From an uncultured Chryseobacterium sp. (GTDB taxonomy: Bacteria > Bacteroidota > Bacteroidia > Flavobacteriales > Weeksellaceae): DNA of 54,497 nucleotides. Position numbers and translations under genes: made by a program. Positions 26,888 to 37,790 of the stretch are shown in pieces. Under the pieces are notes generated by a model, which was not told where the DNA came from, did no database searches, and was given only the letters and a program-made list of their open reading frames with translations. The stretch covers positions 1-54,497 of the forward strand of contig CAJYXJ010000046.1 of assembly GCA_913778085.1 (NCBI GenBank). The letters run 5' to 3'. Each line of letters starts with the position of its first letter. The first letter of the stretch is position 1.

Positions 26888-29800
26888 TCAGAACGTATAC
26901 TTCGCTCCGATCTGGATCTGGTATGGGTTTCCGCTCAACGGCTCCAGACCGCTGGTATTCAGGCTGTACTTGAACTGTTTGGTGGCCTGGTCGAATCCGG
27001 TGATCCTGTATAGCGAGGTGTTGCCATAGGATTTGTTCACGCCCCACTCTTTATTCAGTAGGTTAGCCACGTTGAAAATATCGACTGATAGTTCAAAAGC
27101 ACCGATTTTTTCAAATTTGATCTTTTTTACGACACGCACATCCCATACTCCGTAGAAGCCATTCTTTCCGCCATTTCTTTCCGCAATTTTATTATTGTAA
27201 TCGGTAATGTAATTCTTCAGTGCCGTTCCCACTTCAGGATTATCGATCAGCGTCTGGGTCAGGTTCGGGAAGATGTAGGCCAGGTCGTTGGAATCCACAA
27301 AATCCCCGTTTACATTTCCGCCGGCCAGTACGGAGAAACGCGTTCCTCCCATTCCCGCATAGCGGATCCCCAGGGTAAATCCTGCAATCGTCGGCGAATT
27401 TCCGTAGATCACCACTTTATTCCTGAACTGGTTATCGGAATACGACATTCTCAGGTTTCTAGGATCGCTGGCTACCGGCGTAGATAAAGTGGCCGAATTG
27501 GCAACGTTTCCATTGTAGGACGTATTGTCTTTAATATCCGCCCAGGTATAGCTTGCCGTAATTTCCCCGTCTCTCCAGTAACGGTAGCTGGTGTCTGCCA
27601 CAAAAGAGAATTGGTTTACTTTTCCGTCACTCACCAGTTCCAAAACCCTTCCGAAGTTTTTGTTGATCCTTCCGTCTTTCCAGTTCAGGGTTCCGTTAGC
27701 GGCAATAGAAGCGGCCGGAACAAACACACCCCTTCCTCCTTCGTTATCCAGTGTGAAATACGGATTGGCCACCATATTCCGGTCATAATAGAAATAGTTG
27801 TTTCTTCCCAAAGCCATGTAAGCCGCAATGCCTGCCCTGAATCTTTCATTAAAGAAATGGGTATACGAAACGTTTGCTTTGTAAACCACCGGGATTTTAG
27901 CATCTTTCCCGGTATAATTAATGGTGGGAAGCTGGTATTGGGATAAGGTAGGAACTGTTCCGTAATCGTTCCGGTAGCTGATGAAATCCGGTTTCAGACC
28001 GATCTGCGAAGGATTGACATCCACCGTTGCCAGATGCCTTCCGTCGAACACCAGGTTGTTGATGATCATATAATTGTTGATATCCGATGAAAATATTCCG
28101 GCTCCGAATCTCAAAAAATCTTTATTTCCTTCATTGATATTCCAGTCAAACTGAAATCTCGGCTGTATGATGAACGATTGGATCTGGTTATCCGTCCTTA
28201 TTCCCATTTCATCATACAGTTTCTGGTTGAATCCGGCTTTCGGATAGCCGCCGTAATCCAGTCTTAAGCCGGCCATCAAATCAAGTCCTTTGGCCACCTT
28301 CGTCTGGATCTGCCCATATACCCCAAGGTTATAAATATTGGATTTTACGGACGGATCAGCCATTAAAGGAACTTCTCTGTAAAAACGGTATGCGATCTGG
28401 TTATTGAAATTATACAGGTTATCGCCAGTCTGTGCAGGATTTTCCCGGAAATGGAACCTTCCGTTTACCTCACTTCCGTAGACGGACTTGGCCATGGTAT
28501 ACATTAAATCGGCCCCGAAAGTATATTTAATTTTATCGGTATTGTAATATAAATTGTCTACCAGCTGGAATACATTGTTTCTGAAGCTTTCCTGCGCGAA
28601 ACGGTGGCCTCCGATCTGGATATTGGTTGCTTTGTCCTTCCCGTCGATGCTGGTAACGATATTTTCAACGATGGCTCTCGGTACCGGATGCCCCAGCTGA
28701 TCATTCTGGTAACTGTCCTGGAACGTGTACAGGTATTGTGCCTTCAGTTCGTTCGTTAAATTAGGCTTCAGGTTCGAACGCAGGGTAAGCAATAAGCTGT
28801 TGTCCAGGTTCTTATCGTTTCCATACGATTCAAAAGCAGTAATGGCCGTATTGTCTGCCAATCCGATTTTGTTCAGATCGTAAGTAAAGTTGTTTCTTAA
28901 GGTCAGTAAGTTCTTGTCATTAATCTGCCAGTCCAGACGTAAAAAGGCGGCATCGGAATTTCTTACCTTATCGAAACTTCCGAACTGAGGGCTGCTTGCC
29001 ACGCCGTATTTTGCCCTTGCCACGTCCAGGAATTTATTTAAAGTGGCGGTCGTGGTATTCAGCCTCAGCTCATCCTCATGTGATTGGATGTCGGCAATCT
29101 GTAACGGACGGGAATCCAGCTGGTGATCCCACGCCATGAAGAAATGGAGTTTATTTTTAATGATCGGTCCGCCTAAAGAGAAACCGAACTGCGAGGTTGA
29201 GAAATCGACGTTTCTCTTATTTCCGCGGATGTCATATGGGCTGGAGAGCCAGTTTGTTCTTAAATATTCCCAGGCACTTCCGGAAAATGTATTGGTTCCG
29301 GATTTCGTAACGGCACTGATGGTTCCGCCGCCGCTTCTTCCCAATGTCACATCATATTGGTTGGTGGTCACTTTAAATTCCCTCACCGCTTCAATGGAAA
29401 TGGAAAACGGCGCATTGCTTCGGCTTGTGGTTGCGCCAGCAGAGGTCGGGTTTTTGGCCGTCATCCCGTCAATAGTAAAGTTTGTGGAAGAGCCCAGCTG
29501 TCCTGAAATACTTCCGTTTTTACCGCTTAAAGGGGATAATTCCGCGAGATTGGCGAAATTCCTTCCGTTCACCGGCAGTATCCCGATATTTTTTGTCGTG
29601 ATGGCAGTTGCCGCTCCTAAATTTCCGATTTTATTTTTCAGGTTTCCTACGACAACCACTTCTTCTATGGATTTTTCACTCGCCAGGTCCATGTTTACCG
29701 TTACCTGGTCGCCAAAGTTGACGTTATAGCCCTCCCTCTTTTCATCATTCACCATTACGGTGTAAGGTCCGCCCAAAGGAATTTCCTTAAAGATATATTC

Positions 29801-29992
29801 TCCTCTGGAATTGGTTTCCGTTTCCGTTCTGAATCCTGTGGATTCATTAACGATCGTAACTTTTACCTTTTCCTGCGGGGCTTTTCCGGTACCGGTTACT
29901 TTCCCGGTAATGGAAGCCTGCGTGGTCTGTGCATAAGCCAGTGTCCCGAAACTCAGGAACAATAATCCTAATACAATTTTTACTCTTTTCAT
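26888..29992 (-). CDS. Oar-like TonB-dependent receptor
   Basis: The protein has 1034 residues from the ATG at 29992. Signal peptide: MKRVKIVLGLLFLSFGTLAYAQ. A carboxypeptidase-regulatory-like beta domain follows (about 23-110, 'SITGKVTGTGKAPQEKV', 'NSRGEYIFKEIPLGG'), then a TonB-box-like 'EEVVVVGN', a plug ('RNFANLAELSPLS', 'FTIDGMTAKNP', 'SIEAVREFKVTTNQYDVTLG') and a long OmpA/Oar-type barrel ending 'QIQIGAKYTF'. Oar-like receptors in Bacteroidota and Myxococcus import or export peptides and proteins rather than sugars; the ligand here is unknown. The start is supported by TACCTTTG at 30014-30021. It appears monocistronic. Confidence 0.92.
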   Translation of the reverse strand: MKRVKIVLGLLFLSFGTLAYAQTTQASITGKVTGTGKAPQEKVKVTIVNESTGFRTETETNSRGEYIFKEIPLGGPYTVMVNDEKREGYNVNFGDQVTVNMDLASEKSIEEVVVVGNLKNKIGNLGAATAITTKNIGILPVNGRNFANLAELSPLSGKNGSISGQLGSSTNFTIDGMTAKNPTSAGATTSRSNAPFSISIEAVREFKVTTNQYDVTLGRSGGGTISAVTKSGTNTFSGSAWEYLRTNWLSSPYDIRGNKRNVDFSTSQFGFSLGGPIIKNKLHFFMAWDHQLDSRPLQIADIQSHEDELRLNTTTATLNKFLDVARAKYGVASSPQFGSFDKVRNSDAAFLRLDWQINDKNLLTLRNNFTYDLNKIGLADNTAITAFESYGNDKNLDNSLLLTLRSNLKPNLTNELKAQYLYTFQDSYQNDQLGHPVPRAIVENIVTSIDGKDKATNIQIGGHRFAQESFRNNVFQLVDNLYYNTDKIKYTFGADLMYTMAKSVYGSEVNGRFHFRENPAQTGDNLYNFNNQIAYRFYREVPLMADPSVKSNIYNLGVYGQIQTKVAKGLDLMAGLRLDYGGYPKAGFNQKLYDEMGIRTDNQIQSFIIQPRFQFDWNINEGNKDFLRFGAGIFSSDINNYMIINNLVFDGRHLATVDVNPSQIGLKPDFISYRNDYGTVPTLSQYQLPTINYTGKDAKIPVVYKANVSYTHFFNERFRAGIAAYMALGRNNYFYYDRNMVANPYFTLDNEGGRGVFVPAASIAANGTLNWKDGRINKNFGRVLELVSDGKVNQFSFVADTSYRYWRDGEITASYTWADIKDNTSYNGNVANSATLSTPVASDPRNLRMSYSDNQFRNKVVIYGNSPTIAGFTLGIRYAGMGGTRFSVLAGGNVNGDFVDSNDLAYIFPNLTQTLIDNPEVGTALKNYITDYNNKIAERNGGKNGFYGVWDVRVVKKIKFEKIGAFELSVDIFNVANLLNKEWGVNKSYGNTSLYRITGFDQATKQFKYSLNTSGLEPLSGNPYQIQIGAKYTF

Positions 29993-30013
29993 ATTTTTCA
30001 AATTAGCTGCATG

Positions 30014-30021
30014 CAAAGGTA
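30014..30021 (-). promoter_or_regulatory. -7 promoter element of the Oar-like receptor
   Basis: The minus strand reads TACCTTTG, an exact TAnnTTTG match, 21 bp upstream of the chosen ATG. The longer frame start at 30016 falls inside this element. Confidence 0.7.
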
Positions 30022-30204
30022 TCCTGCCTTATCGAACCCTGCGTTTAAGGGAGTTTTAACATTTTTTAAACTTTATCGAAACATTATGTTAAATAAGTTT
30101 TAACATGTAATTTATTTTGTAGACAGTCAGTTTGTTGAATGATGTTACATCTTTTTAATTTTCTCAGAATGAGCGATTGTCTTATTTTTTACACCGGATT
30201 TAGC

Positions 30205-30212
30205 TATTTTTG
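30205..30212 (+). promoter_or_regulatory. -7 promoter element of ligA
   Basis: TATTTTTG matches TAnnTTTG and lies 19 bp before the ligA ATG. A TTG at 30177-30179 is a possible, rather distant -33 element. Confidence 0.65.
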
Positions 30213-30216
30213 CTGA

Positions 30217-32238
<2,022 letters not shown>

Positions 32239-32264
32239 TTCTAAAAACCAAAAAATATTAAAAG

Positions 32265-32290
32265 ACTGTCTCCGGACAGTTTTTTTTTAT
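32265..32290 (+). terminator. terminator of ligA
   Basis: ACTGTC-TCCG-GACAGT is followed by a run of nine T residues, 26 bp past the stop codon. Confidence 0.88.
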
Positions 32291-32361
32291 TCAAATAACT
32301 ACAGTCATAAAACCATCCGTTTTTTTCATGTAACTTTAGATGAAAAGTAAAGATTTTAACA

Positions 32362-33006
32362 ATGGAATTTCTAAATGATCACTCGATTCAGAACGAATTG
32401 CTGCTTATTTTCATTTCCGTGGTCCTCGGAATCCTTATCGGTGCAGAACGCGAATACCGGAATAAATCAGCGGGGCTGCGGACCTTCATTCTCATCTGCT
32501 TCGGCTCGTGCCTTTTCACTGTTCTTTCAATTAAAATCGGCATTGATGACCCCGACCGAATCGCCGCCAACATTATTACCGGTATCGGGTTTCTGGGAGC
32601 CGGCGTTATCTTTAAAGGAGATAACAAAATCGACGGAATCACCACGGCCACGACGATCTGGGCAACGGCTTCTATCGGGATGGCCGTGGGTTCGGGCTAT
32701 GTCTACCTTGCTGTTCTGGGCACTCTCCTGGTACTCGTTATTTTAAGTTCGCTGACTTATTTTGAAAAGCTGATCGACCGCGAGCATAAAATCCGCGAGT
32801 ACCAAATAGCTGTTGTCAACCCTCATGACCTTGCCTATTGCGAAACGCTGTTTAAAAAATACCACCTGAGATTCATGGTCTCAAAACAGAAGTATGATCA
32901 AGGGAAAGTGATTACCTCTTGGATCATTGTCGGAAAAAATGCACACCATCAGGCTCTTACGGAAGCCTTAATGGAGGACAAAAAAATCATCAGTTATGAA
33001 TTTTAA
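32362..33006 (+). CDS. MgtC/SapB family membrane protein
   Basis: This 214-residue inner-membrane protein has four to five hydrophobic helices in the first 135 residues. The family signature is clear: 'LGILIGAEREYRNKSAGLRT', 'IITGIGFLGAGVIFKG', 'IDGITTATTIWATASIGMAVG'. A cytoplasmic ACT-like tail (about 140-214) follows. MgtC-like proteins are linked to Mg2+ limitation, membrane potential and F-ATPase control; they are not proven transporters. A near-consensus -7 element (TAACTTTA) lies about 30 bp upstream, and the shared hairpin at 33009 terminates it. Confidence 0.92.
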   Translation: MEFLNDHSIQNELLLIFISVVLGILIGAEREYRNKSAGLRTFILICFGSCLFTVLSIKIGIDDPDRIAANIITGIGFLGAGVIFKGDNKIDGITTATTIWATASIGMAVGSGYVYLAVLGTLLVLVILSSLTYFEKLIDREHKIREYQIAVVNPHDLAYCETLFKKYHLRFMVSKQKYDQGKVITSWIIVGKNAHHQALTEALMEDKKIISYEF

Positions 33007-33008
33007 TA

Positions 33009-33033
33009 AAAAAGAGGCCTCAAGCCTCTTTTA
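33009..33033. terminator. bidirectional terminator between the MgtC-like and NlpE-like genes
   Basis: The stem AAAAAGAGGC / GCCTCTTTT has A- and T-tracts on either side, directly between the two convergent stop codons. Confidence 0.9.
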
Positions 33034-33516
33034 TTATTTCTTTTTAAATACATACAAATCCTTATTCGGGCCGTCGATCGGCTGACCGCTCATATCAAGC
33101 TGGGTTAGGGTATTTTCGCCCACTTTGTATTTGTAATTAGAATCTTTTCCTTTTAGGGTGATCACTTTTCCGACAGCATCCCACTCAAAGCTTCCTTTGT
33201 CCTGATTTTTGGAGTTTCGTTCGAGGTATTCTTCAGTGATGCTGAAGGTTTTATCTTTATTTAATGTTAAATCCGTTTTTATTCCCGGACAGTCCGCGCA
33301 TGGGACCACCGCTTCGTAGGTGCCCGCCCAGTCCAAAGCATTTTCGGACGTATCGCCTTTTGCCGAAGTTGTCGTATTGGTACTGTCAACAGGAGCCTGG
33401 ATTGCCATCGGATCCGACTTTGCCGTGACATCAATTTCCGGATTTTTATCTTTCTGGGTACAGGAAGCTAAAAGCGTAATGGCAGCCATACCTAGTATTT
33501 GCATCGGGTATTTCAT
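33034..33516 (-). CDS. NlpE-like copper-resistance-domain lipoprotein
   Basis: The protein has 160 residues from the ATG at 33516. The lipoprotein signal 'MQILGMAAITLLASC' ends at the lipidated Cys. After a Thr/Ser-rich linker comes an NlpE N-terminal-like domain: 'WAGTYEAVVPCADCPGIKTDLTLNKD' (the CxxC feature), 'TFSITEEYLERN', 'KGSFEWDAVGKVITLKG' and 'YKVGENTLTQLDMSGQPI'. NlpE-like proteins sense surface contact or envelope stress and bind copper in enterobacteria; the role here is unknown. The longer frame to 33555 is rejected because the signal peptide begins at the later ATG. Confidence 0.9.
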   Translation of the reverse strand: MKYPMQILGMAAITLLASCTQKDKNPEIDVTAKSDPMAIQAPVDSTNTTTSAKGDTSENALDWAGTYEAVVPCADCPGIKTDLTLNKDKTFSITEEYLERNSKNQDKGSFEWDAVGKVITLKGKDSNYKYKVGENTLTQLDMSGQPIDGPNKDLYVFKKK

Positions 33517-34586
33517 AATGAGTGATTTTGGTGTTGAATGCTTTTTCAGCAGCAAAAATTAAGCCGGGGGAAAATTCAAGATTCAAGATTCAAGGTTCAA
33601 GGTTTAAGGTTCAAGGTTTAATATTGTTTAATAAAATAAGAAAAGCTGATGAATCAAGACTTCGGACCGAATTTCTCTTAGCAGCTAACTTCGTGTGCTT
33701 CTATAAGTGAAACGGCTTTGTGAACCTTACAACAGTCCTCATTAAAAAATCTCTGTGCCCTTTGTGTTCAAAATATAAAGCTTATAAGTTCAAATTAGTC
33801 ACAATTAAAGACATTTTTATCAAGACTGCTGCAAAAATTCACAATTCAAGGTTTAAATTTAATAAGATAAGAAAAGCTGAAGAATCGAGAATTAGGACCG
33901 TATTTCTTTTAGCAGCTTACAAAAAATACTCTTCAATACTTAGGTATTACATTGAACTTGGTGTGCTTCTATAAGTGAAACGGCTTTGTGAACCTTACAA
34001 CAGCCCTCATTAAAAAATCTCTCTGTCCTTCGTGTTCAAAAATATAAAGCTGATAAGTTCAATTTGGTCAGAATTAAAGACACTCCTATCAAGACTGCTG
34101 CAAAAATTCACAATTCAAGAGTTAAGGTTTAATATTATTTAATAAGAAAAGCTGATGAATCAAGACTTCGGACCGCATTTCTTTTAGCAGCTTACAAAAA
34201 ATACTCTTTAAATACTTAAATCGTTGGTATTCTATTGAACTTCGTGTGCTTCTATAAGTGAAACGGCTTTGTGAACCTGACAACAGCCCTCATAAAAAAA
34301 TCTCTGTGCCCTTCGTGTTCAAAAATATAAAGCTGATAAGTTCAATTTAGTCATAATTAAAGACATTGCTATCAAGGCTGCTGCAAAAAATTCACAATTC
34401 ACCATTGACCATTCACTATTAAACTTCCGTGAATATCGACATGAAAAAACTTCAATCATCCAGCATCTCTCTTTCAGCCTTCATTCTGAAGTTTAAATCG
34501 AGTTCAGTTCATCTGTAAATTTTAACCCGGAACTTTAACCTCTTAAACATGAAATTTTCTTCGTAAATTGGGACAAAATTTTGATT
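33517..34586. repeat. 1-kb intergenic array of degenerate repeats
   Basis: Three copies of a 231-275-bp unit are present. The marker 'AAGAAAAGCTGA' begins at 33638, 33869 and 34144, and 'CTTCTATAAGTGAAACGGCT' and 'CTTTGTGAACCT' recur in each. The longer spacing comes from a block of about 44 bp around 33920-33960 and 34200-34240. The array is preceded by short TCAAGGTT/TTCAAGATTCAAGG runs (33576-33620) and followed by a CACCATTGACCATTCAC block (34395-34420). Two short forward frames within it are repeats of each other and are not genes. Confidence 0.8.
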
Positions 34587-36725
34587 ATGACAAAAAAGAT
34601 ACTCTTATCTGTATTTCTTTTGCCGGCTGTAATGACGTTTGCACAGCAATACGGCGGAATGTGGATTCCGACAGAGCTTAATGAAAAGGAGATGAAAGAT
34701 TTGGGAATGAAGATCTCTGCCAAAGACATTTTCAATCCGCAGAAACCCAGCATTAAAGATGCCGTGGTGCAGTTCAACGGCGGGTGTACGGCAGAAATTA
34801 TTTCGCCTAAAGGCCTTCTGCTAACCAACCACCACTGCGGATACGGACAGATCCAGGCGCATTCTACGGTTCAGAACGACCTTTTATCCAATGGATTCTG
34901 GGCTAAAAACATGACGGGCGAACTGTCGAATCCGGGATTGACAGTAGATTTTATTGTCGACATCAAAGAAGTTACCCCTCAGATCCTACAGGGAACGGAT
35001 AACCTTCAGGAGCCTGAGCTGTCCAAGCAGATTGCCAAAAATATCGAAGTCTATAAAAACTCCCAGAAAACCGAGCCGTATCAGTCGATTTCCGTAAAGT
35101 CCATGTATTATGGGAATAAGTTTTACGCGTATACGATAGAAACCTTCAAGGACATCCGTCTGGTGGGGGCACCGCCGCAGAGCATCGGGAAATTCGGTTC
35201 CGATACGGATAACTGGGTTTGGCCCAGACATACCGGGGATTTCTCCATGTTCAGGATTTATGCCGATAAAAACAACAAACCGGCAGAATATTCCAAAGAT
35301 AACGTGCCGTATGTTCCGAAGCACTACCTTCCGGTTTCCATCAAGGATAAAAATGAAAATGATTTCACTTTTGTTTTCGGATTCCCGGGAAGAACTACGG
35401 AATACCTTCCGGCGATCGCCGTTGAAAAGATCATGACGGAAATTGATCCTGCCAGAATTGCAGTACGGGACGTGGCATTAAAAACACTGGATGAAAAAAT
35501 GCGTACGGATGCTGCCACGCGGATCCAATATGCTTCAAAATATGCTTCAGTAGCCAATTACTGGAAAAAATGGATTGGTGAAGTGGAAGGATTGAAAAAA
35601 TCAAATGCCGTACAGAAAAAAATAATGTACGAAGGGACGCTGGCGGCCAAAAATCCGGAGATCAAATCCACCATCGACCAGATGAACAGGCTATACGCCG
35701 AGCAGGCGCCTTATGCTTTAAACAATGCATATTATTCTGAAACGGTAAGAAATGCAGAAACCCTGATGCTGGCCAACCTGTACTACGGGTACATTACCGC
35801 GGTTGAAGCCGGAAGAGCCGATGAAAAAAGCACCGCGGCATTCAAAAGCAGGCTGACTTCTTTCTACAAAGATTACAATGCAGAGCTGGATGCCAAAGTA
35901 ACGGCCAAACTGCTTGCTCTTTACGCCAACAAAACGGCACCGCAATTCCTGCCGTCCGGATTTGATCAATATAAAAACGAGGCCAAGAATATCCAGATCA
36001 TCGAAGATATCTCCAAAAACTCCGTGATTACAGGAAGAAGCGAAATTAATGGTGCTTCATTAAGCCAGGATATCGATAAGGCTTTCTCCAATCAGGACAA
36101 GCTGATCAAAACCATTAAAAAAGACCCTGTTTATCAGCTTTACCTGTCGATGAGAGACACTTATATGACGAAAGCAGATCCTCAGTTTACTACTTTACAG
36201 ACGAAGATCGACGCTTTACAGAAAACCTACATGGCACAGCAGATCAAAACGGATAAAGACCGAAAGTTCTTCCCGGATGCCAATTCCACCCTTCGTGTAA
36301 CCTATGGAAAAGTAAAAGGTTCTTCACCGAGAGATGCGGTTTCCTACAACTACCAGACGCACCTGGCAGGGGTGATGGAAAAATATGTTCCGGGAGATTA
36401 CGAATTTGATGTTCCGAAGAAACTGATTGACTTGTACAGCAAAAAAGATTTCGGCGTGTATAAAGACAAAACAGGTGACGTTCCGGTAGGATTTACCGCG
36501 ACCAACCATACCACCGGCGGAAACTCCGGAAGCCCGGCCCTTGATGCATACGGAAACCTGGTAGGACTTAACTTTGACCGTCAGTGGGAAGGTACAATGA
36601 GCGATATCAATTACGATCCGCGATTCAGCCGAAACATTATGGTAGATACGAAGTACATTCTTTTCATCATCGATAAATTTGCCGATTCCAAATGGCTGGT
36701 GGATGAAATGAAGATTGTAAAGTAA
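34587..36725 (+). CDS. S46 family dipeptidyl-peptidase, DPP11-like
   Basis: This is a 712-residue secreted or periplasmic serine peptidase. Signal peptide: MTKKILLSVFLLPAVMTFAQ. The chymotrypsin-fold halves carry 'LLTNHHCGYG' (catalytic His near 82-83) and 'TTGGNSGSPALD' with Ser647. S46 enzymes remove dipeptides from peptide N-termini. The residue 18 positions after the catalytic Ser separates subfamilies (Gly in DPP7, Arg in DPP11). Here it is Arg665 in 'GLNFDRQWEG', predicting preference for Asp or Glu at P1. I chose ATG at 34587; the upstream TTG is less likely. It is monocistronic, with a strong terminator at 36745. Confidence 0.94.
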   Translation: MTKKILLSVFLLPAVMTFAQQYGGMWIPTELNEKEMKDLGMKISAKDIFNPQKPSIKDAVVQFNGGCTAEIISPKGLLLTNHHCGYGQIQAHSTVQNDLLSNGFWAKNMTGELSNPGLTVDFIVDIKEVTPQILQGTDNLQEPELSKQIAKNIEVYKNSQKTEPYQSISVKSMYYGNKFYAYTIETFKDIRLVGAPPQSIGKFGSDTDNWVWPRHTGDFSMFRIYADKNNKPAEYSKDNVPYVPKHYLPVSIKDKNENDFTFVFGFPGRTTEYLPAIAVEKIMTEIDPARIAVRDVALKTLDEKMRTDAATRIQYASKYASVANYWKKWIGEVEGLKKSNAVQKKIMYEGTLAAKNPEIKSTIDQMNRLYAEQAPYALNNAYYSETVRNAETLMLANLYYGYITAVEAGRADEKSTAAFKSRLTSFYKDYNAELDAKVTAKLLALYANKTAPQFLPSGFDQYKNEAKNIQIIEDISKNSVITGRSEINGASLSQDIDKAFSNQDKLIKTIKKDPVYQLYLSMRDTYMTKADPQFTTLQTKIDALQKTYMAQQIKTDKDRKFFPDANSTLRVTYGKVKGSSPRDAVSYNYQTHLAGVMEKYVPGDYEFDVPKKLIDLYSKKDFGVYKDKTGDVPVGFTATNHTTGGNSGSPALDAYGNLVGLNFDRQWEGTMSDINYDPRFSRNIMVDTKYILFIIDKFADSKWLVDEMKIVK

Positions 36726-36744
36726 ATTTTAACAACATATCTGA

Positions 36745-36790
36745 AGAATCTATTTAAATATTTCAACCATTTAAATAGATTCTTTTTTAT
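36745..36790 (+). terminator. terminator of the S46 peptidase gene
   Basis: A perfect 15-bp stem, AGAATCTATTTAAAT / ATTTAAATAGATTCT, with a 9-nt loop and a T-tract, lies 20 bp past the stop. Confidence 0.9.
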
Positions 36791-36803
36791 TTTTAACATC
36801 TGA

Positions 36804-37790
36804 ATGAAAAACGGAATCATCAATTTCTTGTCAAATTTTGAAAGGGAAAATATTGCAGAAACATTTCCTCTGGACTATTGTCTGCCCGTTTACCACTGTG
36901 TTTCCGATGAAAACCTTCCACATCTTAAAAGCATTATTCCGTATAAAAATACTAGACAGTTTGAGCAGGATCTCGATTTTTTAGGCAAACATTTCCAGTT
37001 TGTCACCTGGGAGGAATTTAAAGATTTTGTGCATGGTAATTTCCGGCCTAAAAAGAAGATCGCACTGCTTACATTTGATGACGGATTAAGGGAGTTTTAT
37101 GAGGTCGTAATGCCTATTCTGGAACGGAAAGGGATTTATGCCATCAACTTTATCAACCCGGAGTTCATCGATAATAAAAATCTGATGTTCCGGTGCAAGG
37201 CAAGCCTGCTGGCTGAAAAAGTTAAGGCAAATAAAAACATCCATCCTGATCTGTTCAGCATTCTGCCATCCAAAGAATATCCCGTACGGCAAATTTTAAA
37301 GACCGGCTATTTGCAGCAGGAACTTCTCGACCGGCTGGCGGAGCTTCTGGAAGTTGATTTCAATACATTTTTGAAACAACAGCAGCCTTATATGACGCTG
37401 GATCAGCTGAAAAATGCTGCCCGGAAAGGCTTCGGGATCTCTTCCCACAGCTGGGACCATCCTTTGTACCATGAATTATCCGTTGGTCAGCAGCTGGAAA
37501 CCACCGGCAAAACGTTCGGTTACCTGAAACGGTACGGTTTCTTATATGAAAGTTTTGCTTTTCCTTTTACCGATTTCGGGGTAAGAAAAGAATTTTTCGA
37601 TCAAATGTTTGAAAACAAAGAAGTCTTTTGTACTTTCGGATGTGCGGGCATCAAGCTCGACAGTGTCGAAAGGAACTTCCAGCGAATTCCCATGGAAAAC
37701 GGTGAACCGGCCGAAACGATACTGAAGAAAGAGGTCGCTTATTTCAGGTTAAAAAAACTGCTGAACAAAAATAAAATCGTAAGACCATGA
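36804..37790 (+). CDS. polysaccharide deacetylase (NodB) family protein
   Basis: The 328-residue protein has no signal peptide, so it is probably cytoplasmic. NodB homology shows in 'IALLTFDDGLREFY' (the first metal Asp, about residues 81-94) and 'ISSHSWDHPLYHE', whose H-x-x-x-H supplies the metal-binding histidines. It continues with 'SFAFPFTDFG', the usual third motif. These are the residues of a metal-dependent N- or O-deacetylase (CE4). The next gene, a two-domain GNAT, overlaps it by 4 bp (ATGA), implying translational coupling and possibly opposite reactions on one substrate, for example an amino-sugar precursor. That link is inference. Confidence 0.88.
   Translation: MKNGIINFLSNFERENIAETFPLDYCLPVYHCVSDENLPHLKSIIPYKNTRQFEQDLDFLGKHFQFVTWEEFKDFVHGNFRPKKKIALLTFDDGLREFYEVVMPILERKGIYAINFINPEFIDNKNLMFRCKASLLAEKVKANKNIHPDLFSILPSKEYPVRQILKTGYLQQELLDRLAELLEVDFNTFLKQQQPYMTLDQLKNAARKGFGISSHSWDHPLYHELSVGQQLETTGKTFGYLKRYGFLYESFAFPFTDFGVRKEFFDQMFENKEVFCTFGCAGIKLDSVERNFQRIPMENGEPAETILKKEVAYFRLKKLLNKNKIVRP

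Noticed and set aside
33522-33974. Two forward frames with a repeated RKA-ESR-RT-FLLAA pattern
   Set aside because: The similarity reflects the repeated DNA unit, not a protein family; starts lack context.
34581-34586. TTG start for the S46 peptidase
   Set aside because: ATG six bases downstream directly precedes the signal peptide.
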